From positions 8,067,501 to 8,131,500 of the forward strand of contig NC_134962.1 of assembly GCF_965638725.1 (NCBI RefSeq): DNA of 64,000 nt. The letters run 5' to 3'. This document shows, in pieces, positions 1-12,164 of the stretch. The notes under the pieces were generated by a model, which was not told where the DNA came from, made no database searches, and was given only the letters and a program-made list of their open reading frames with translations. Both the position numbers and the translations under genes were made by a program. This DNA comes from Aptenodytes patagonicus (Eukaryota > Chordata > Aves > Sphenisciformes > Spheniscidae). Positions within the stretch are counted from its first letter, which is position 1. Each line of letters begins with the position of its first letter.

Positions 1-2948
1 AGCTGTTGAATTAAAAGTCAAATTAAAAAGGCAAATCTCACTAAGTGACTGAGAGGGAGGTGTTAAAGGTACAGAACCAGTACAAGGTTATTCAACTGAA
101 GATTGCGAAGTCTTTTTGGCTTCAAGTCTCTTGCATCTTCAAACAGTGTGTGATTTTTGGAGGTGGTTTTTTTCAGTGTTACCATGTCTGTTTTGTCATA
201 TAATTGGTTTCTCAGTTGTGAGCAACATTAATACTGCTAAAACTTTGTTCCCCGCTATTCCTTTCTTATTCCCAGCCTAAGTTGGCTTAATTGAAAGATT
301 GAGACTCTCTTCAGGGGGGGAAGGCCAAAACAAAACAGAAATTGAGCCAGTGAATAAATCTAAGGTGTCTTCACTGTTGGTGTCAATAAAGCTGCTCTAG
401 TTGAGGGGTTGGTGAGATGTGCTCCTGGCTCCGTGGTCTGCTGTGGTTTCTACCCGCCTCATGCCAACGAAGCCCTGCGGTAACTGGCTTGCATAATAAT
501 CTGCAGCGTGCCAGGTTCTGTTTGTTGCCTCCAAGCAGCTTATCAGAGGGCTTAAAGTACTATCTAAAAAGCTGGAAGGTGACTAAAATACAGTGTTTCT
601 CTACAGTGACTGTAACCGTTCAGATCAGCATTATAAACACTTGTTTGAGGGATCTTCTTCCTATGCTTTCACTGAATTGCCAGTTAAGATACGTAGTCAG
701 ACTACTATATGTCTTGAAATTACAAGAAGCAACACTCATTTTCTCTGACGAGGTAGATCTAATACTAAGTCACAAAACAGTTTCTTCTTCCCCTTTGTGA
801 AAGAGGAAAATATGCAAGTGCGTTACTGAGCAGATTTCTCTGTTCATTTGCACACACTTAAGAAAAGTGCATTTAATTAGGATTAGCAAGTCTCTAAATC
901 GCAGATGGTTCTCATGGGAAAAAATAGTTATGAGTGCATTCATGACATTAAAATCAGTACATTTAATTCAATTTCATCTTAATATTAATTCATAACATCT
1001 AAAGTAGTAGTTCCTACAGAAGATATTCATATGATTTGGGATTACTGGGGAAAATGAGATCTAGCATTTCCAAACATGCTACAGCTTGATTACCATGTGT
1101 AATTATGCAGACTGAGTAACTACATGCTAATTACAAGTGCTCATTTTGACATGCATTGTTATCTGTAACAAGGGTCGGTTATATGATAGGCAGTTTTATT
1201 TAGTTTGGAGTCCATTATTGATAGATCCTGAGTCCAGTATTGGGTCATACGTGAGACATTGCAAAAATCAGTAGCTGTTAGTAGCTGTTGGTGTATGACT
1301 CCAGAGACACCAGCCTGCTGGGTTGAGCATGGTACTACAAAACAAGAAATGCCCTGGTGTAACACTTTTCAGACTGCCATGTTGGCCTCCGTTCTGACCA
1401 CAGATCTGTAAGTATGCCGCCTCTTTCTTTGAAGAGTTAACTGTAAAGGTGTGGTATCTTCCCAGATCCCCCGTTCTTGATTTTGTTATTGGCTCTAGTT
1501 GAACTGAGCCTGATCTGCTTAGGGCAGATACAGCAGCTTCGCGCTCCTTCTGTATGTGTTTGTATGAAAGCAAAGTAACATACTTAGCTCTGGACCAAGC
1601 TGGATCTTTCTGCAGGATAACGAAGCTTGGAACTGGGGGACTCTGGATTTTGGTAACACCGTTCCCTTTTTAGAAGTTTCCTTCCTTTGTTTCCACTGAT
1701 GTTATCCCTAGCTCCCTACATGCAAAATACCATCGCTGTTGGCTTCCAGGCTGAGCTGGGCTCCGCAGCCTCCAGGAGCTCATCGCTTCTGCTGTTTTGA
1801 CACTTCACAAATGTCCCTCAGCTTCTGCAAGACAGGGAAAGGTTGTTGGGTGGAGCACTTCTAAAAACAGTCATCATTGCTCCTCTTGCTTGCTCTTATT
1901 AATGGTGGAAGCTCTAGGGTGGACAAAGGGGTGGCTCTCAACAGCATTGTGATCAAGAGATGATGCGGAAAAGGCAATCCAGCATCGTGTTTCCTCCTCC
2001 TAGTGAGAGCTTAGAGTGTGTTTGGGCATTAGATGGCAGTGTTAGCAAAGAAGAGCCACCTGGAACAAGCTAAAGGAAGAGATGAGCCGTCAGGAGACAG
2101 CAGCTTGCGATGCTGAAGGTGCTATACATCTTAAGGCCAAGTTTACTTTGGATTCATAAGTTAATTAGCAATTGCATAAAAGTAGATAAAAATAAAACAA
2201 ACACAGAGCTGCCCCAGAATAGACCATACATGCAGAAAGATGTTGACCTATTTAAATAATCTGCGTAGCAGAAATCGCAGTATAACCAGAAAACTTCACC
2301 GACAAGTGGGATGAACCAAAGGAAATCTGTAGGTACAGAAATGTCATCTCCAATTTTCTCTTCTCACCCTATCGATATTTACTGAAATGTGTTGCTACAG
2401 AGAAGATTTAGTGTGCAGTTTAGCTGCTGGCTACCATTATTTTTGACTGCTGAAGATCTTATGATTAATTAAATGATGCATTTTGTAATGTGGTACCCAT
2501 CACTATGAGACAGACATTTCTCTGAGTGAATCTTAGGTACAAAATTATTTGCATGAGCAAATCTGGTCTAATAAATGATTATGGAACACTTCGGCATTTA
2601 AAACTCATTTTTCCACATATAAAATATTTTCATTAATCCTCTATGAAAGTCATGATCTAATTACTGATTTTTCATCTTGTTGAATAATTACTTGCAAAGA
2701 ACCTTTCTGCGATTTCATCCCTCCATCTTTGGTGCGGTTTATTGGAACAAGTGGGAAGTGGTGAACAGGAGGAGCTGGCGTTACCTGTGTCAGCTGGGGA
2801 AACAACAGGCTGCCTGGTTTTCTGATAATTCTGGAAAATCAGGAAAGAGTTTTCACTTAAAGCAAAAAATGCCCCCCCTTTTCAATTAAAAAAAGCTCAC
2901 ATTTTGTCATTAAATGTTATTTCAGTTTAGGGTACTTCTGGATTTGTA

Positions 2949-2968
2949 ATATATATATATATATATAT
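2949..2968. repeat. (AT)n microsatellite
   Basis: Ten uninterrupted AT dinucleotides in AT-rich unique sequence. This is a simple repeat of a length that often varies between individuals. Confidence 0.9.
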
Positions 2969-3743
2969 GTTCTCAAAAATCTAATTAAACATTGCTAAAT
3001 AAAGTAATTCTGAGCAAACCGAATGAAATTTTAATGTCAAAGTTAAGCATAAATAGTTAAGGAAAAGAGAAGGTCAGAACAACTGAGTGAAATTAGAATT
3101 AATTCAGAAATACATTTTCACCAAACTTGCATTTCTTCCTCCTCTGTTCTTCCAACTACCTCTCACCAAAACCTGCAGAAACTCCCCAGGTTTTCAGCCA
3201 GCAGGCCAAGGTATTTCGTACAGCTCAGGCTTCCGTTCTCAGTTAAACAAGGAGAAACGGCTCTGCGCTTCAGTTATCTTTATTGTCCAGCTAACGTGTT
3301 TTCCAGGCTCAATTTTTTGGTAAACTTTAGTGCAAATAACACCTTAACTGATACACCTTCCCACTGCGCTTCTCACTGTTAGTGGCGTTCATTCGCTCTA
3401 TGCGTTCCACAAAGTCGGATCAGGATGAGCTTTGGCACTTCTTAATTTCTGTTTCTTTTTGATTTACCTTCAGCATTGTGTTTGGGTTTGTATTGCTTGT
3501 CTTCCTCCCTCTGCTTGAGGTTAAAAGGTAATTGAACTCAACATTTCTATTCAAATTGGGTCTTGTAAAAGTCTCTCTTAGCAGAACCTAAATCTGGGCC
3601 TTTGACATTTTGACAGAATCTGTTTTCAGGTTGAAAAATTTCTTTCCCGATAAGAATTTTGGTTGTTTTCCTGTTTGACTCCAGAAGCCTGAGCTGATCA
3701 TCTTTAAAGCATTAGCACAATTGCTTACAGATGGACTTTTTAT

Positions 3744-3759
3744 AAAAAAAAAAAAAAAA
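3744..3759. repeat. A16 homopolymer
   Basis: Sixteen consecutive A residues. The sequence just upstream holds no AATAAA and no recognisable retroposon, so this is more likely simple slippage than a retroposed tail. Confidence 0.85.
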
Positions 3760-6534
3760 GTGATTTCCCCCTTCTCTAGCCTAGCATTATTGCTGTTTTC
3801 CTAAGCTCAGGGGCTTCTCATTTTTTTAATTTAACCTGAGCGTATTCTAGGATGAGTTTATCCAGAGCTATTGATATTTCATTAGTTACTTCAGAAAAAC
3901 AAGCAAGCAAAATTCTTAAATGCTTCTAATGCTGTTCAGTTCTTGTCAACTAAATGGGAATACTTGAATATCCTGGTGCAAAGAAATGTTTTGGATTTAG
4001 TTTTGGTTCTGGCTTTTGGGTTTTATTACTTGTCAGTGATTTTTGGAATTATAAAGCCAGGACTCAAGACACTTTAATCACACCTGAATTGCACCACACC
4101 ACTGAACTGCATGCTCAAAAAGCCAGATTCAGTGAATTTCGTTCTGAAGGCTTTAAAAATAAAGACCAGTGATAGTCTACCAGCAAAAAGGACTTTTTGG
4201 TGGAGAGTCAGCTCTGGTAACTGAGGAACTGTAGCTATACTTGCATCTTTATAGATTAAAGTTGAGTATTAACATAAAACTGGCATCAATTTAAAAAAAC
4301 CCCAAACCTACTTCATATTTAGGGCATATTTCTCTGGGCAATTTTTCTTTTATGTAATTTAATGTTTCCTTTGCAGTAGCACCTGAAATGTCCAACCTCA
4401 GCATTGCAGCCGTGTTCTGTCTGGTCACTGTAGGAACGACCAGTAGGCCGGAGTCTCCCCAACATTTCAAAGGTGGCGTTCATCACTACATCTGTACAAA
4501 TTCCCTAAATACGTTACAGCCATAGAAGCACCATTCTACCAGCAAAAGTATGTCTCTTCCGTATTAAAAATATTGTAAATACCTTTCAAGTGCCAGTACC
4601 ATTGCGATAAATATTTTCAGTGTGTAGCCAGTCTTCATTTCCCAAATGCTCTTGTCAGTGTTGAGGTTTATCTGATCGTCTCTGCAAGAAGCCTCCTCCT
4701 CCCTCACTAGGGCCCTTTACACGTGTGACGTACTTGACATTTTAGGGACTTAGGTGTCTTTTGCGGGACAATCAGAGGAGGCATCAAAGGGCTTAGCCCA
4801 GATTACTGTTTGGGCTGCAGAAAACTCATTTCTGCCAAAGCCCTAAATTTTACAAAATGGAGTGGTCTGGACCTTGCTCCAGAAGACTGCAGTGGTCTGA
4901 TGAGCAGAGAAAAAATAAAGGCAGTATTTGAACTGTGTTTCCCCAAAGCACAGCTTGGTTAAGAACTCCTTTAGGGCATGCAGCTGATGTTGAAGGTACC
5001 GCACAGTCCCAGGGCAGCGGGGAGCTGGGTACCTACCGAGAGCTCTCAGCCCGTTTTGTGCCTTCTTTACCCTACCACCGTATCCTCGTATTGACTGAAT
5101 CCCGTATGAGCACACCCCTTTTCCTGCGTACTCATTTATGGTGCCGAGTGCGCTGCTGATCATCAAAAACAGGGCAGATGAGCAGACATCATTCGAGGAG
5201 GGCCCTGCTCAGTCCTCGTGTACACGTAGCCTAAATCTGGCAGTTACTTGGTGTGGTTGATTATTTCTACCTGCCGTGATAAAAGTCTGGCCCTGTGCAC
5301 GACTGCCAACACCAGCACACTCCCGCTCCCCGTGTGAACTGGTGGGTGGAGGAGGAGAGGATCTCCCAGCTCGTTGTCCTGGGTGGGGTAAGCGCGGGCT
5401 GCAGGGGTGTCTGTGTGTGCTGCATCCCGGGAGGGTCTCCATCATCATCCTCAGGGCCTCAACTCCTTCCCGTGAACAAGGAAAGATCTTCCCAGTAGTG
5501 GGGAGCAACTTAATACAGCCTGAACTTTTATACTCCGTTTCGGTTTGTTTTTCTTGTGATGTTTGTTACTTCTCTTTCCATAAGGACAGCCTGAGGTCTG
5601 GAGCCCAGTTAAAAGCTCAGTTTGCTCCAGAATTGCCTCTGAGCTGGGGCTGAGGAGTCGGTGTGAGCCAGGAACAGATGCTGAGGGTATGTAGGGTTGC
5701 CTTTTGTTCCTCTAAACTTTTGTTTTCCTGACCATAAATTTTCCTAATAAGCTGCCCTGAGTGACACAAACCCCTCAAGCCGCTGTGCTGGGTGCGGTGT
5801 GCTCAGCAGCCATGCCCCAGACTGACTCAGAAACGCGGGGCGTCAGCTGTGTACAAACTCCCGGGAAAGCTCAGTGCGTGCCTGGGCGTAAGCGATGGCC
5901 CCACGCGGAGATGTCCCCGGCCCGTCTAACCCCTCGCTCATGGAGGGGATCGGGGTGATGAACGGGGCTGTCTGTGAAGGGCAGCCAGCTTGGGTGGCGC
6001 TTTCGTGCTTTTTAAATTTCGGAGTAAACCGTGGGTCCTTCCCATTTTGTGGTGTCTCAGGAAGGTGAGTCAGATAACCCCATGGCAAACCCCAGCCCCT
6101 GGTTCCAGGGTCTCCTCTCCTACCTCCCACAGGCCTGGTGATGTCCCACCTGAAGTCCTTTGTACCATGACCTTGGTGCCCTTCTGGAGCTAATCGATCT
6201 CTCCTTAGTACCCGGGCTTCACTGTCAGACCAGCTATTTAAATTGTAAAACATTCAGCAAAGGCAGACAGAATTAAATTTATTCCTGAATTGTTGAATAA
6301 TGTAATATTCGTGTTGTACATAAAAGAATCACAAACCACCCAGCCTGATTTTCCTATGAAAACATTTAACTTTTATTAAATCAAGACAGTTTTAAGGAGC
6401 AGCAAAAAATGAAAGCAAAAACAGTTGAACCAGCTTTCAAAGTTGCCCTGTAGCCAAAACATCCATCTGAGAAGCTGAAGGGTTGATTTTATTTGTTTGT
6501 TTGTTCTGTTGGAGTGTATCACCAATAATTAAAC

Positions 6535-6551
6535 AAAAAAAAAAAAAAAAA
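6535..6551. repeat. A17 homopolymer
   Basis: Seventeen consecutive A residues following an AATTAAAC stretch. An old retroposon tail is possible, but no body of a known element is visible upstream. Confidence 0.85.
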
Positions 6552-6989
6552 GAGATGCAAGTTCAAACCCTTGGAATAAATTAGAGCAGTCTCTTAAGCC
6601 TGCTGAGAGCTGCCTGCAGCTGGTTTGGCAGTCTCCATCAATATAGGAACGCTGCAGCATGGGTAGGCGTTTGATCCTGCCCAGCCCCGGTGCTGCCCAG
6701 CCGGCTGGACCCAGGGCTCCGGGATAGACGGGACAGGGCTCCCTGCAGACCATGGTCCCTTACGGGGTGGCGTGGGCCAGCAGCCGTGTGCAAGGGCACG
6801 AGGTGGAAACACGCTCAAGCGGCGCGTGTATTGCTGCTCTGTGGAGTCATTAAAATATTTGGTGTCAACGCCTGTGCGCCTTGCAGGTGAGACTCCCTCC
6901 AGGCCAGGATTTGGCCCTGTACCTATAAAACATGCCTAACCCATTAACTATTCTTCCCAGGAAAGTGGCAGAGGACCCTGCGTGCTGGA

Positions 6990-7113
6990 GTTAAGTCAGA
7001 AAGGCTAGACAAAGCCCTGGGGAGCGGTCTGCGGGGAACAAACCTGTATTGGCAGACAGCAAGATAAATTGGATGATCTAATAGTCCTTTTCCATCTCTA
7101 AGTTTTATGATTC
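6990..7113 (+). mobile_element. CR1 LINE 3' end fragment
   Basis: The stretch reads like the 3' end of a CR1 non-LTR retrotransposon, the dominant LINE of birds and other sauropsids. The diagnostic part is the segment at about 7069-7113, GGATGATCTAATAGTCC followed by TTTTCCATCTCT and an eroded form of the TCTATGATTC terminal repeat. Only the 5'-truncated tail is present, which is usual for CR1, and no reverse transcriptase coding sequence remains. The left boundary is approximate. Family identity comes from remembered consensus, not from a search. Confidence 0.78.
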
Positions 7114-7193
7114 ATTTGTTATTTTAGCCATCTATATATATATTTTATTTTACCCTAGAGGAGTTTCTTGAAATGTGTGCAATATATTCCTTG

Positions 7194-7238
7194 AAAAAAA
7201 AAAATCACTTTAAAAAAAAAATCACTTTAAAAAAAAAA
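7194..7238. repeat. A-rich tandem repeat, about 17-bp unit
   Basis: Two complete units of ten or eleven A residues followed by TCACTTT, then a third partial unit (A10 then GTCAG). It lies about 80 bp after the CR1 3' end and is too short to be a named satellite. Confidence 0.85.
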
Positions 7239-7589
7239 GTCAGTGTTGCAGGATCCAAGGCACTGTCTCCTAAGTGTATTCGCTAATGAACTGCCCGGCG
7301 TGTGGAAGTTGAAGGGTGGCTCGTGCAGGTCAGCCGTGGGTCTGTGTGGGTGTGGGACAGTCACACCAAGGAGCGGGTGGAGGAGTGAGGAAGGTGCGGA
7401 GCCTTTCGCCAGCTTCGGCTCTGTGCGTTGGGGCTGGGTGGCTGAAGGAGGGATGGGTGCTGCCTTGGTGGCCCCTGTCCTCCATGCCAGGCTGGACAGA
7501 CCCCGAGAGGGGCTTGGGAAAGGCAGGTGATTTGGAGGAAATCCGAGGAGAAGGGTGATGGCAGGGTGGGGGGACACATCCTGCACTTC

Positions 7590-8000
7590 CCTCCCCTCTG
7601 AGTGGGGCCAACTGCCCTCTCCTTCAGTGACGGGGGAGCGCGTGGAGGGGACAGAAAGGCTGGCAGCAGCGTGGGGAGGATGCTCTGCCCTCAGGACCAC
7701 GGCTGCCCGCGGCCGCGCAGCCGGCCAGGCTGTCTGGAGATGGGCTCTGCCGCTCATCGTGCATTTTATCATGGCGAGGAGGAGCAGTGGCAATTAAATA
7801 TGGCTAATAGGTGATACCGTACCCATCAAAATTTAATGAGTACAAGTCTCAGGAATCTCTGCCATGGAGAGCTTTGACTCATCAGCAGTAAATAACCCAT
7901 CACGGCCGGGGCGGCATCGGCGTGTGCTGACGCAGTCGGGCGCGTGACACATCACCCCGCTCAGGGGGGACGTTACGGGGGACGAGGGAGTGCTTAGGGA
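7590..8000. other. GC- and CpG-rich patch
   Basis: This is locally the most CpG-dense part of the window, especially 7700-7740 (a NotI-type GCGGCCGC) and 7900-7985. The adjoining G-rich segment starts near 7300. Vertebrate CpG patches often mark promoters or enhancers, but no first exon, TATA box or coding sequence is evident. A 188-codon minus-strand frame at 7227-7793 is probably a by-product of stop-poor GC-rich sequence. A CpG observed/expected calculation is needed to call a formal CpG island. Confidence 0.5.
7760..7905. promoter_or_regulatory. Candidate enhancer-like block with AP-1/MAF-like site
   Basis: A low-complexity-free block carries several motif-like words: CAATTAAAT and ATTTAATGAG (homeodomain-type cores) and TGACTCATCAGCA at 7875-7887. 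The last is an AP-1 core followed by the GC flank seen in MAF recognition elements. It sits next to the CpG-rich patch. The appearance suggests a conserved noncoding element, but conservation cannot be judged from one genome. Confidence 0.35.
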
Positions 8001-8368
8001 AACTAAGTGTTAAACAGAGCCATCCGTCTGAGGTGGAGCACTTGAGAGAAGGGTGTTTGGTATCTCAATCATGCCTGGTTTATGGCTAGCGAGCCTTGAA
8101 TTTGTGTGACAGCAGCCCAATGCCTCGCTGTAGATTACACCATAAATAACCCAGGCATGGAGTGGTCAGAGGAGCCAGATGAGGGAAAGAAAAAGATCTG
8201 TAGAAACAAATGCAGGGTGGTGTACTTGGATTTTTTTTTTCCTTTTTCTTATTTTAAGTGATTATTATGTAGGGGAAGGGAGGCTGCTAGAAATCGTTCG
8301 AGAGTTTTACTGAAACAGGCGCATTCCTGTGGTTTTTTTTACTCCCACAGCCTCTCCAGGTCAGTCTT

Positions 8369-8392
8369 TTTCTTTCTCTGCAGAGAAAGAAA
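8369..8392. repeat. Perfect 24-bp palindrome
   Basis: A perfect inverted repeat without spacer, centred on CTGCAG between 8380 and 8381. Its core is CTTTCTCTGCAGAGAAAG, and three more pairs match on each side. One arm is polypyrimidine and the other polypurine. It abuts a GAAA simple repeat, which probably grew from the purine arm. Confidence 0.9.
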
Positions 8393-8426
8393 GTGGGAAA
8401 AAAGAAAGAAAGAAAGAAAAGAAAAA
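8384..8426. repeat. (GAAA)n simple repeat
   Basis: Imperfect GAAA tetranucleotide repeat, continuous with the right arm of the 24-bp palindrome. Confidence 0.85.
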
Positions 8427-8639
8427 CCCACACAAAAATCAATCCATCAAATGTCATTACAGATTTATTAAGCCTGATGTAGAAAGACTTTTAACAGTAA
8501 CATCTTCAGAAAGCATAAAAAGAGCACTTCTGTTCAGTCTTGTGCTTTGAAAATCTAAATATATTTTTATCATATAAATAATTCTTTTCATGTTTTAAGT
8601 GCATCTGTTTTTTTTTTCCTTTTCAAATTTCCATTTTAC

Positions 8640-8960
8640 AATTGGCCAAAACTGAAGTCTGCATTGACTGAAATGAAGCCATTTGCAAAGCTAATGATGT
8701 TGTGAAGCATGTCTATGGTGAACCATATCAGCTAGATTTCAGAAAGGTAGTTCAATGAGTGCAGCATTAAAATGAGGGACAGCCTCCAGCAAAATCATAA
8801 TTGAACACACCCAAGTCCTTAATGTCTGCAGTTGGGTTTCCTGATGCAAATTACGATAACATTTCAGATGTGAGCAGTCGCTTTCCAATAGCTGCAGTGG
8901 AAAAGAGACATTTTATGCCACAAAGGAAAGAATTACCATGTTTAAAAATGTAAATAATAT
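8640..8960. promoter_or_regulatory. Candidate conserved noncoding block with octamer
   Basis: Complex, repeat-free sequence with an exact POU octamer ATGCAAAT at 8844-8851 followed by TACGATAACA, plus TTTGCAAAGCTAATGATG upstream. It adjoins the UTR-like AT-rich region to the right. The regulatory reading is inference from motif content. Confidence 0.3.
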
Positions 8961-9598
8961 ATGTATAGAAACCTTTTTTATGGAAATGAGGCATTCAGGA
9001 TTATGTGAACAGTTTGGGCTATTTTTTTTCCTTTTAAACACAACAGATAAAGATGTGTGATCTATTATTCAGGGCTTTAATTACAGTTCTAAAACTGCGG
9101 TGATTTTATTTAAAAAAAAAATCCCTGGGCATAAAAAGTAATGTTTTCTGTGGTAAAGTTGAGGGATTTTTTTTTTTATTTTTTTACACAATGTATTTAC
9201 CATGGTAAAAATACAGAACAAAAAATCACCGTTAATAGATTTCAATGCTGCAAAATCATACACAGAAATACATCTTAAATGCACTGGAATACAGTCATCT
9301 TCCTGTAAATCAGAAAAGGCCTTAGATAAATAGGTTTGACCTGATTTAAATTTAATGAGATACATAGTCCTGATTGTTAATAATTGGTTTGGGGGAACCC
9401 AAAACAATAAAAGCAGTAATCTCCTCTAGTATAAATTATACGAATTTATTTAGCAATCAACCAAAGAAAAAAAAAATGCCATTAACATTATCAATTTGTT
9501 TAGTTTAAGTTAGTTATAATAAGCAAATAATTGCCAGCTAGGCTTTGAGAAAGACGGTAACTATTGGGAAGATGCATATCTGTGATGAAGCTTTAGGG

Positions 9599-9612
9599 CC
9601 ACTAGGTGGTAC
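9599..9612 (+). promoter_or_regulatory. CTCF-like motif
   Basis: CCACTAGGTGGTAC matches the vertebrate CTCF core (CCASYAGRKGGCRS) at 13 of 14 positions and is preceded by GG as in the longer consensus. It is oriented on the plus strand. CTCF sites act as insulators and loop anchors. Motif only; occupancy is unknown. Confidence 0.5.
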
Positions 9613-11087
9613 GGTCCTCCCAGCAGAAAGGGTTTTTTCCATTGTAAGGACCATTCATAATCATCAAAACCAAGTGAAACATGGTTTTGATTAAAACAGC
9701 CTGTTGGCTCAATAATCTTAGTAATTTTAAAAACATCCTTAATGTGGAAGAAGAACACTGCAATGTCAGAAATGGCCTTGGGGCCCATTATAAACAGCAA
9801 CAAAATAAATAAGGAGGAGAAATGAGAGGTCATGAAAACAAAATTAAGCTAATGTTTCAAATTTTGACAATTATGAATTGTTCCTCTAAGAAGACATTAA
9901 AAAAAATTCAGGCACTATTAGATAAAATACAAACAGAATAATTGTACATGTATGAGTTTTCCCATGGGACTAAGCATGCTTTAAAAGCAAAACTTGACTT
10001 AGATTTCCCCTCTTCCCCCCGCCCCCCTTTATAGCCAGCAATTGGGCAGGTCTCATGCAAACACAGACTTGCTTCTCAGAGTTCCTCCAAAAACTCATCT
10101 CTAATTCCTTTATGAACCATTAAAAGATGATGACCAAGAAAACAAACAAACAAAAATTACAAGCGGATTTTCTATACAAAAAAAAAATAATATCCCCCAT
10201 CATGGACCAATTTTTGTAGGAAACCGAAACAAGCAAATATAACAAAATCTGTGTTCGTAACATGGCAATATAGTTAATATATACAAATATGTACAGTATA
10301 AAAATGCATCAAAGGCGTAACTTTTCATCCAAACAAGCTGCAGTGCACAATGAAAAGCAGCTTGGCCCCCCCTCCACTCTAAGTATACAGGCAATATATT
10401 CTATACAGCATGCACTTGTTACAAAATTAGTGCATAAGCACTGAAACATTCTACAGATAAAGTCACCGTGAGTCCTCTCGGAAAGGAGTCCCATTTGCGT
10501 TGTTAATATAAAAAATGTGTTTAATCTTTCCTTTTTGCGATTTGTAGTATATACATTTTTTTTTAAAGAGAAATGACCTTTTGATTCTTTTTTTTTTTTT
10601 TACTTTTTAAACAAAACTCTAGACCTAACACCACGGGTCACAGATGTAACCTGAAGATGCTGCCAGTAACAAACTTACTACATACCACAAGCGCTGGGGC
10701 AGAGCAAAACTGTCAAATTTACTATTATGGCCAACTATGCTCTATTATTTAAAGTGGGGATGGGTCTTGCGTGATTCGTGCTGACATATTCAAGGTAATA
10801 AAACCCAAAACAAACGTACAGAAAAAAGAAACCCCAACAAAGGATTAGTAAGTGGTGCCTGAGCACTAGACGAAAGGGCATATTGTACCAGAGACGTATG
10901 ACAGTGAAGTACCCTGAGCCAAATAAGAACTGTTGAGCTTGTCAGCTTTTGCAACCTGTATTGCACATTCCAGCATTTGCTGCATTATAAAGCCAAAACA
11001 CTGCATTGTACATCCTGAAGGTATCTGCTGTTTCGCTTGGTGCCAACAGTGCCCAGCTGTTACTTCAGCCACAGAATTGTTGCCTGT

Positions 11088-11205
11088 TTATAAATACACG
11101 CACACGTATATAGTGTGCCAGTGTATGCACAAATATATGAATGTATACAGGGGTAGATATCTGTATATAGCTGCATATCTACCTAGATACATACAGATAT
11201 GTAAT
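11088..11205. repeat. Degenerate purine-pyrimidine-alternating stretch
   Basis: Eroded TA/TG/CA alternation with internal short inverted repeats such as AGATATCTGTATATAGC against GCATATCTACC and CAGATATG. It lies inside the UTR-like block. It could fold as RNA or be an old microsatellite. Confidence 0.5.
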
Positions 11206-11770
11206 TTTTGAATGTTACACGGACTAGTTACTAAGTGAAAACATTGCCCATATAAATCTTCCACATTTGAGACAATTGCATGGATGTTTAAGTACTGTAA
11301 ATACATCCCTCACCTGGGGCTGATGCCCATGCGGGGATGTGGGTTACAAGGGAAAGCATTCCTTGCATTTAATGTAGCTGCATTTTTGCAAGATGTTATT
11401 TTCATTTTCTTTTTAAAATATTGGGTTTTTTTCCCTGCTATCTCATCTAAGAAGTCTAATGAAAGAATTTGTTGTCTTTACTTAGATCAAAAAAGAAAAA
11501 AAAAAAGTTTGCTCAGCTAGATGGTATGAACTCAAGTGGAGATGTACGACCTGCTAGGATTAGTATTTAATCTGTTGTCTCAAACAGGGCTTTTTACAAA
11601 GGCCTGAAGACATTTCATGAGCTGAGAGTGATGATGAACTGGAAGTTTATTACTCTGCAGTTAAGTCCAGTGGTACAGCTATTTCACTTTTAAAAATACT
11701 CTCAAAGAAAATATTGTACAGACACTTTGGTACAAGAAACAACAGTGTCATCTTAAACTTCATCTATTCT

Positions 11771-12025
11771 TCACATTTTTGCCGGCATAGTTAAAACAAA
11801 AAATGACCACGAGTGTAGACTGAAGTATACCGGGATAAAAGTGCTTGCACTGGTATAAAAGTGGTCCAGCAAAGCAAAATAAGCTGTACCAGTATAAAGT
11901 GCTTTATAGCGATACAACTGTTTTTACATTAGGACTTTTAACCAGCATAGTCACATCAATAACAAAGTTTTGCAATCACTTCCCTGACATAACTATAAAA
12001 CTTCTGAAGTGCAGACTGTGCCTTA
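11771..12025. mobile_element. Ancient MITE (non-autonomous DNA transposon), sauropsid/amniote type
   Basis: This segment matches a short palindromic DNA transposon that I know from reptile and bird intergenic DNA, whose terminal motif is close to AGTGTAGACAAGGCC. Visible pieces in order are GAGTGTAGAC (11811-11820), the repeated GGTATAAAAGTG / AGTATAAAGTGC cores (11852-11901), TTTTTACATTAGGACTTTTA (11921-11940), CCAGCATAGTCA, and a terminal AGTGCAGACTGTGCCTTA (12008-12025). It has no coding capacity. Divergence is high, so the insertion is old. I do not assign a Repbase name; hAT-type is the likely superfamily. Confidence 0.72.
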
Positions 12026-12164
12026 GATTTAATCTGCACAAAGCTAGAGACTGTTTGCTGAAGTTGTTTTCAAAACCATCTAAACATGTTAGGAATCCAA
12101 GGTTAGGACCATGAGGACAGTGTTTGGAGCTGTGTAGACAGAGGGTAAACATACATACTGAATT

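Larger units (their letters stand above)
1..6530. other. Gene-free unique sequence
   Basis: No supported gene. Open frames here reach at most 136 codons, overlap each other on both strands, and have no recognisable domain or consistent splice context, so I treat them as chance. The DNA is mostly AT-rich, with moderately GC-rich patches near 5260-5500 and 5750-6180. I see an AT dinucleotide run and two A-runs (listed separately) and no clear transposon. A weakly conserved element could be missed. Confidence 0.7.
9081..11760 (-). other. AT-rich block resembling a long 3' UTR (minus strand), no coding end found
   Basis: Read on the minus strand, this stretch looks like a vertebrate 3' untranslated region. 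It is AT- and T-rich, free of obvious transposons, and has several AATAAA hexamers (plus-strand TTTATT at 9105-9110, 9175-9180, 9445-9450 and 11646-11651). The most distal of these lies near the left edge. No convincing C-terminal coding sequence occurs upstream on that strand, and an old MITE and another ancient repeat lie at 11.8-12.2 kb. It could be the tail of a noncoding transcript, a UTR separated from its coding exon, or untranscribed conserved sequence. I cannot name a gene. Confidence 0.28.

Noticed and set aside
7227..7793. 188-codon minus-strand open frame, the longest in the window
   Set aside because: Lies in GC-rich, stop-poor DNA with overlapping frames on both strands. The peptide is low-complexity in P, S, H and A and has no domain.
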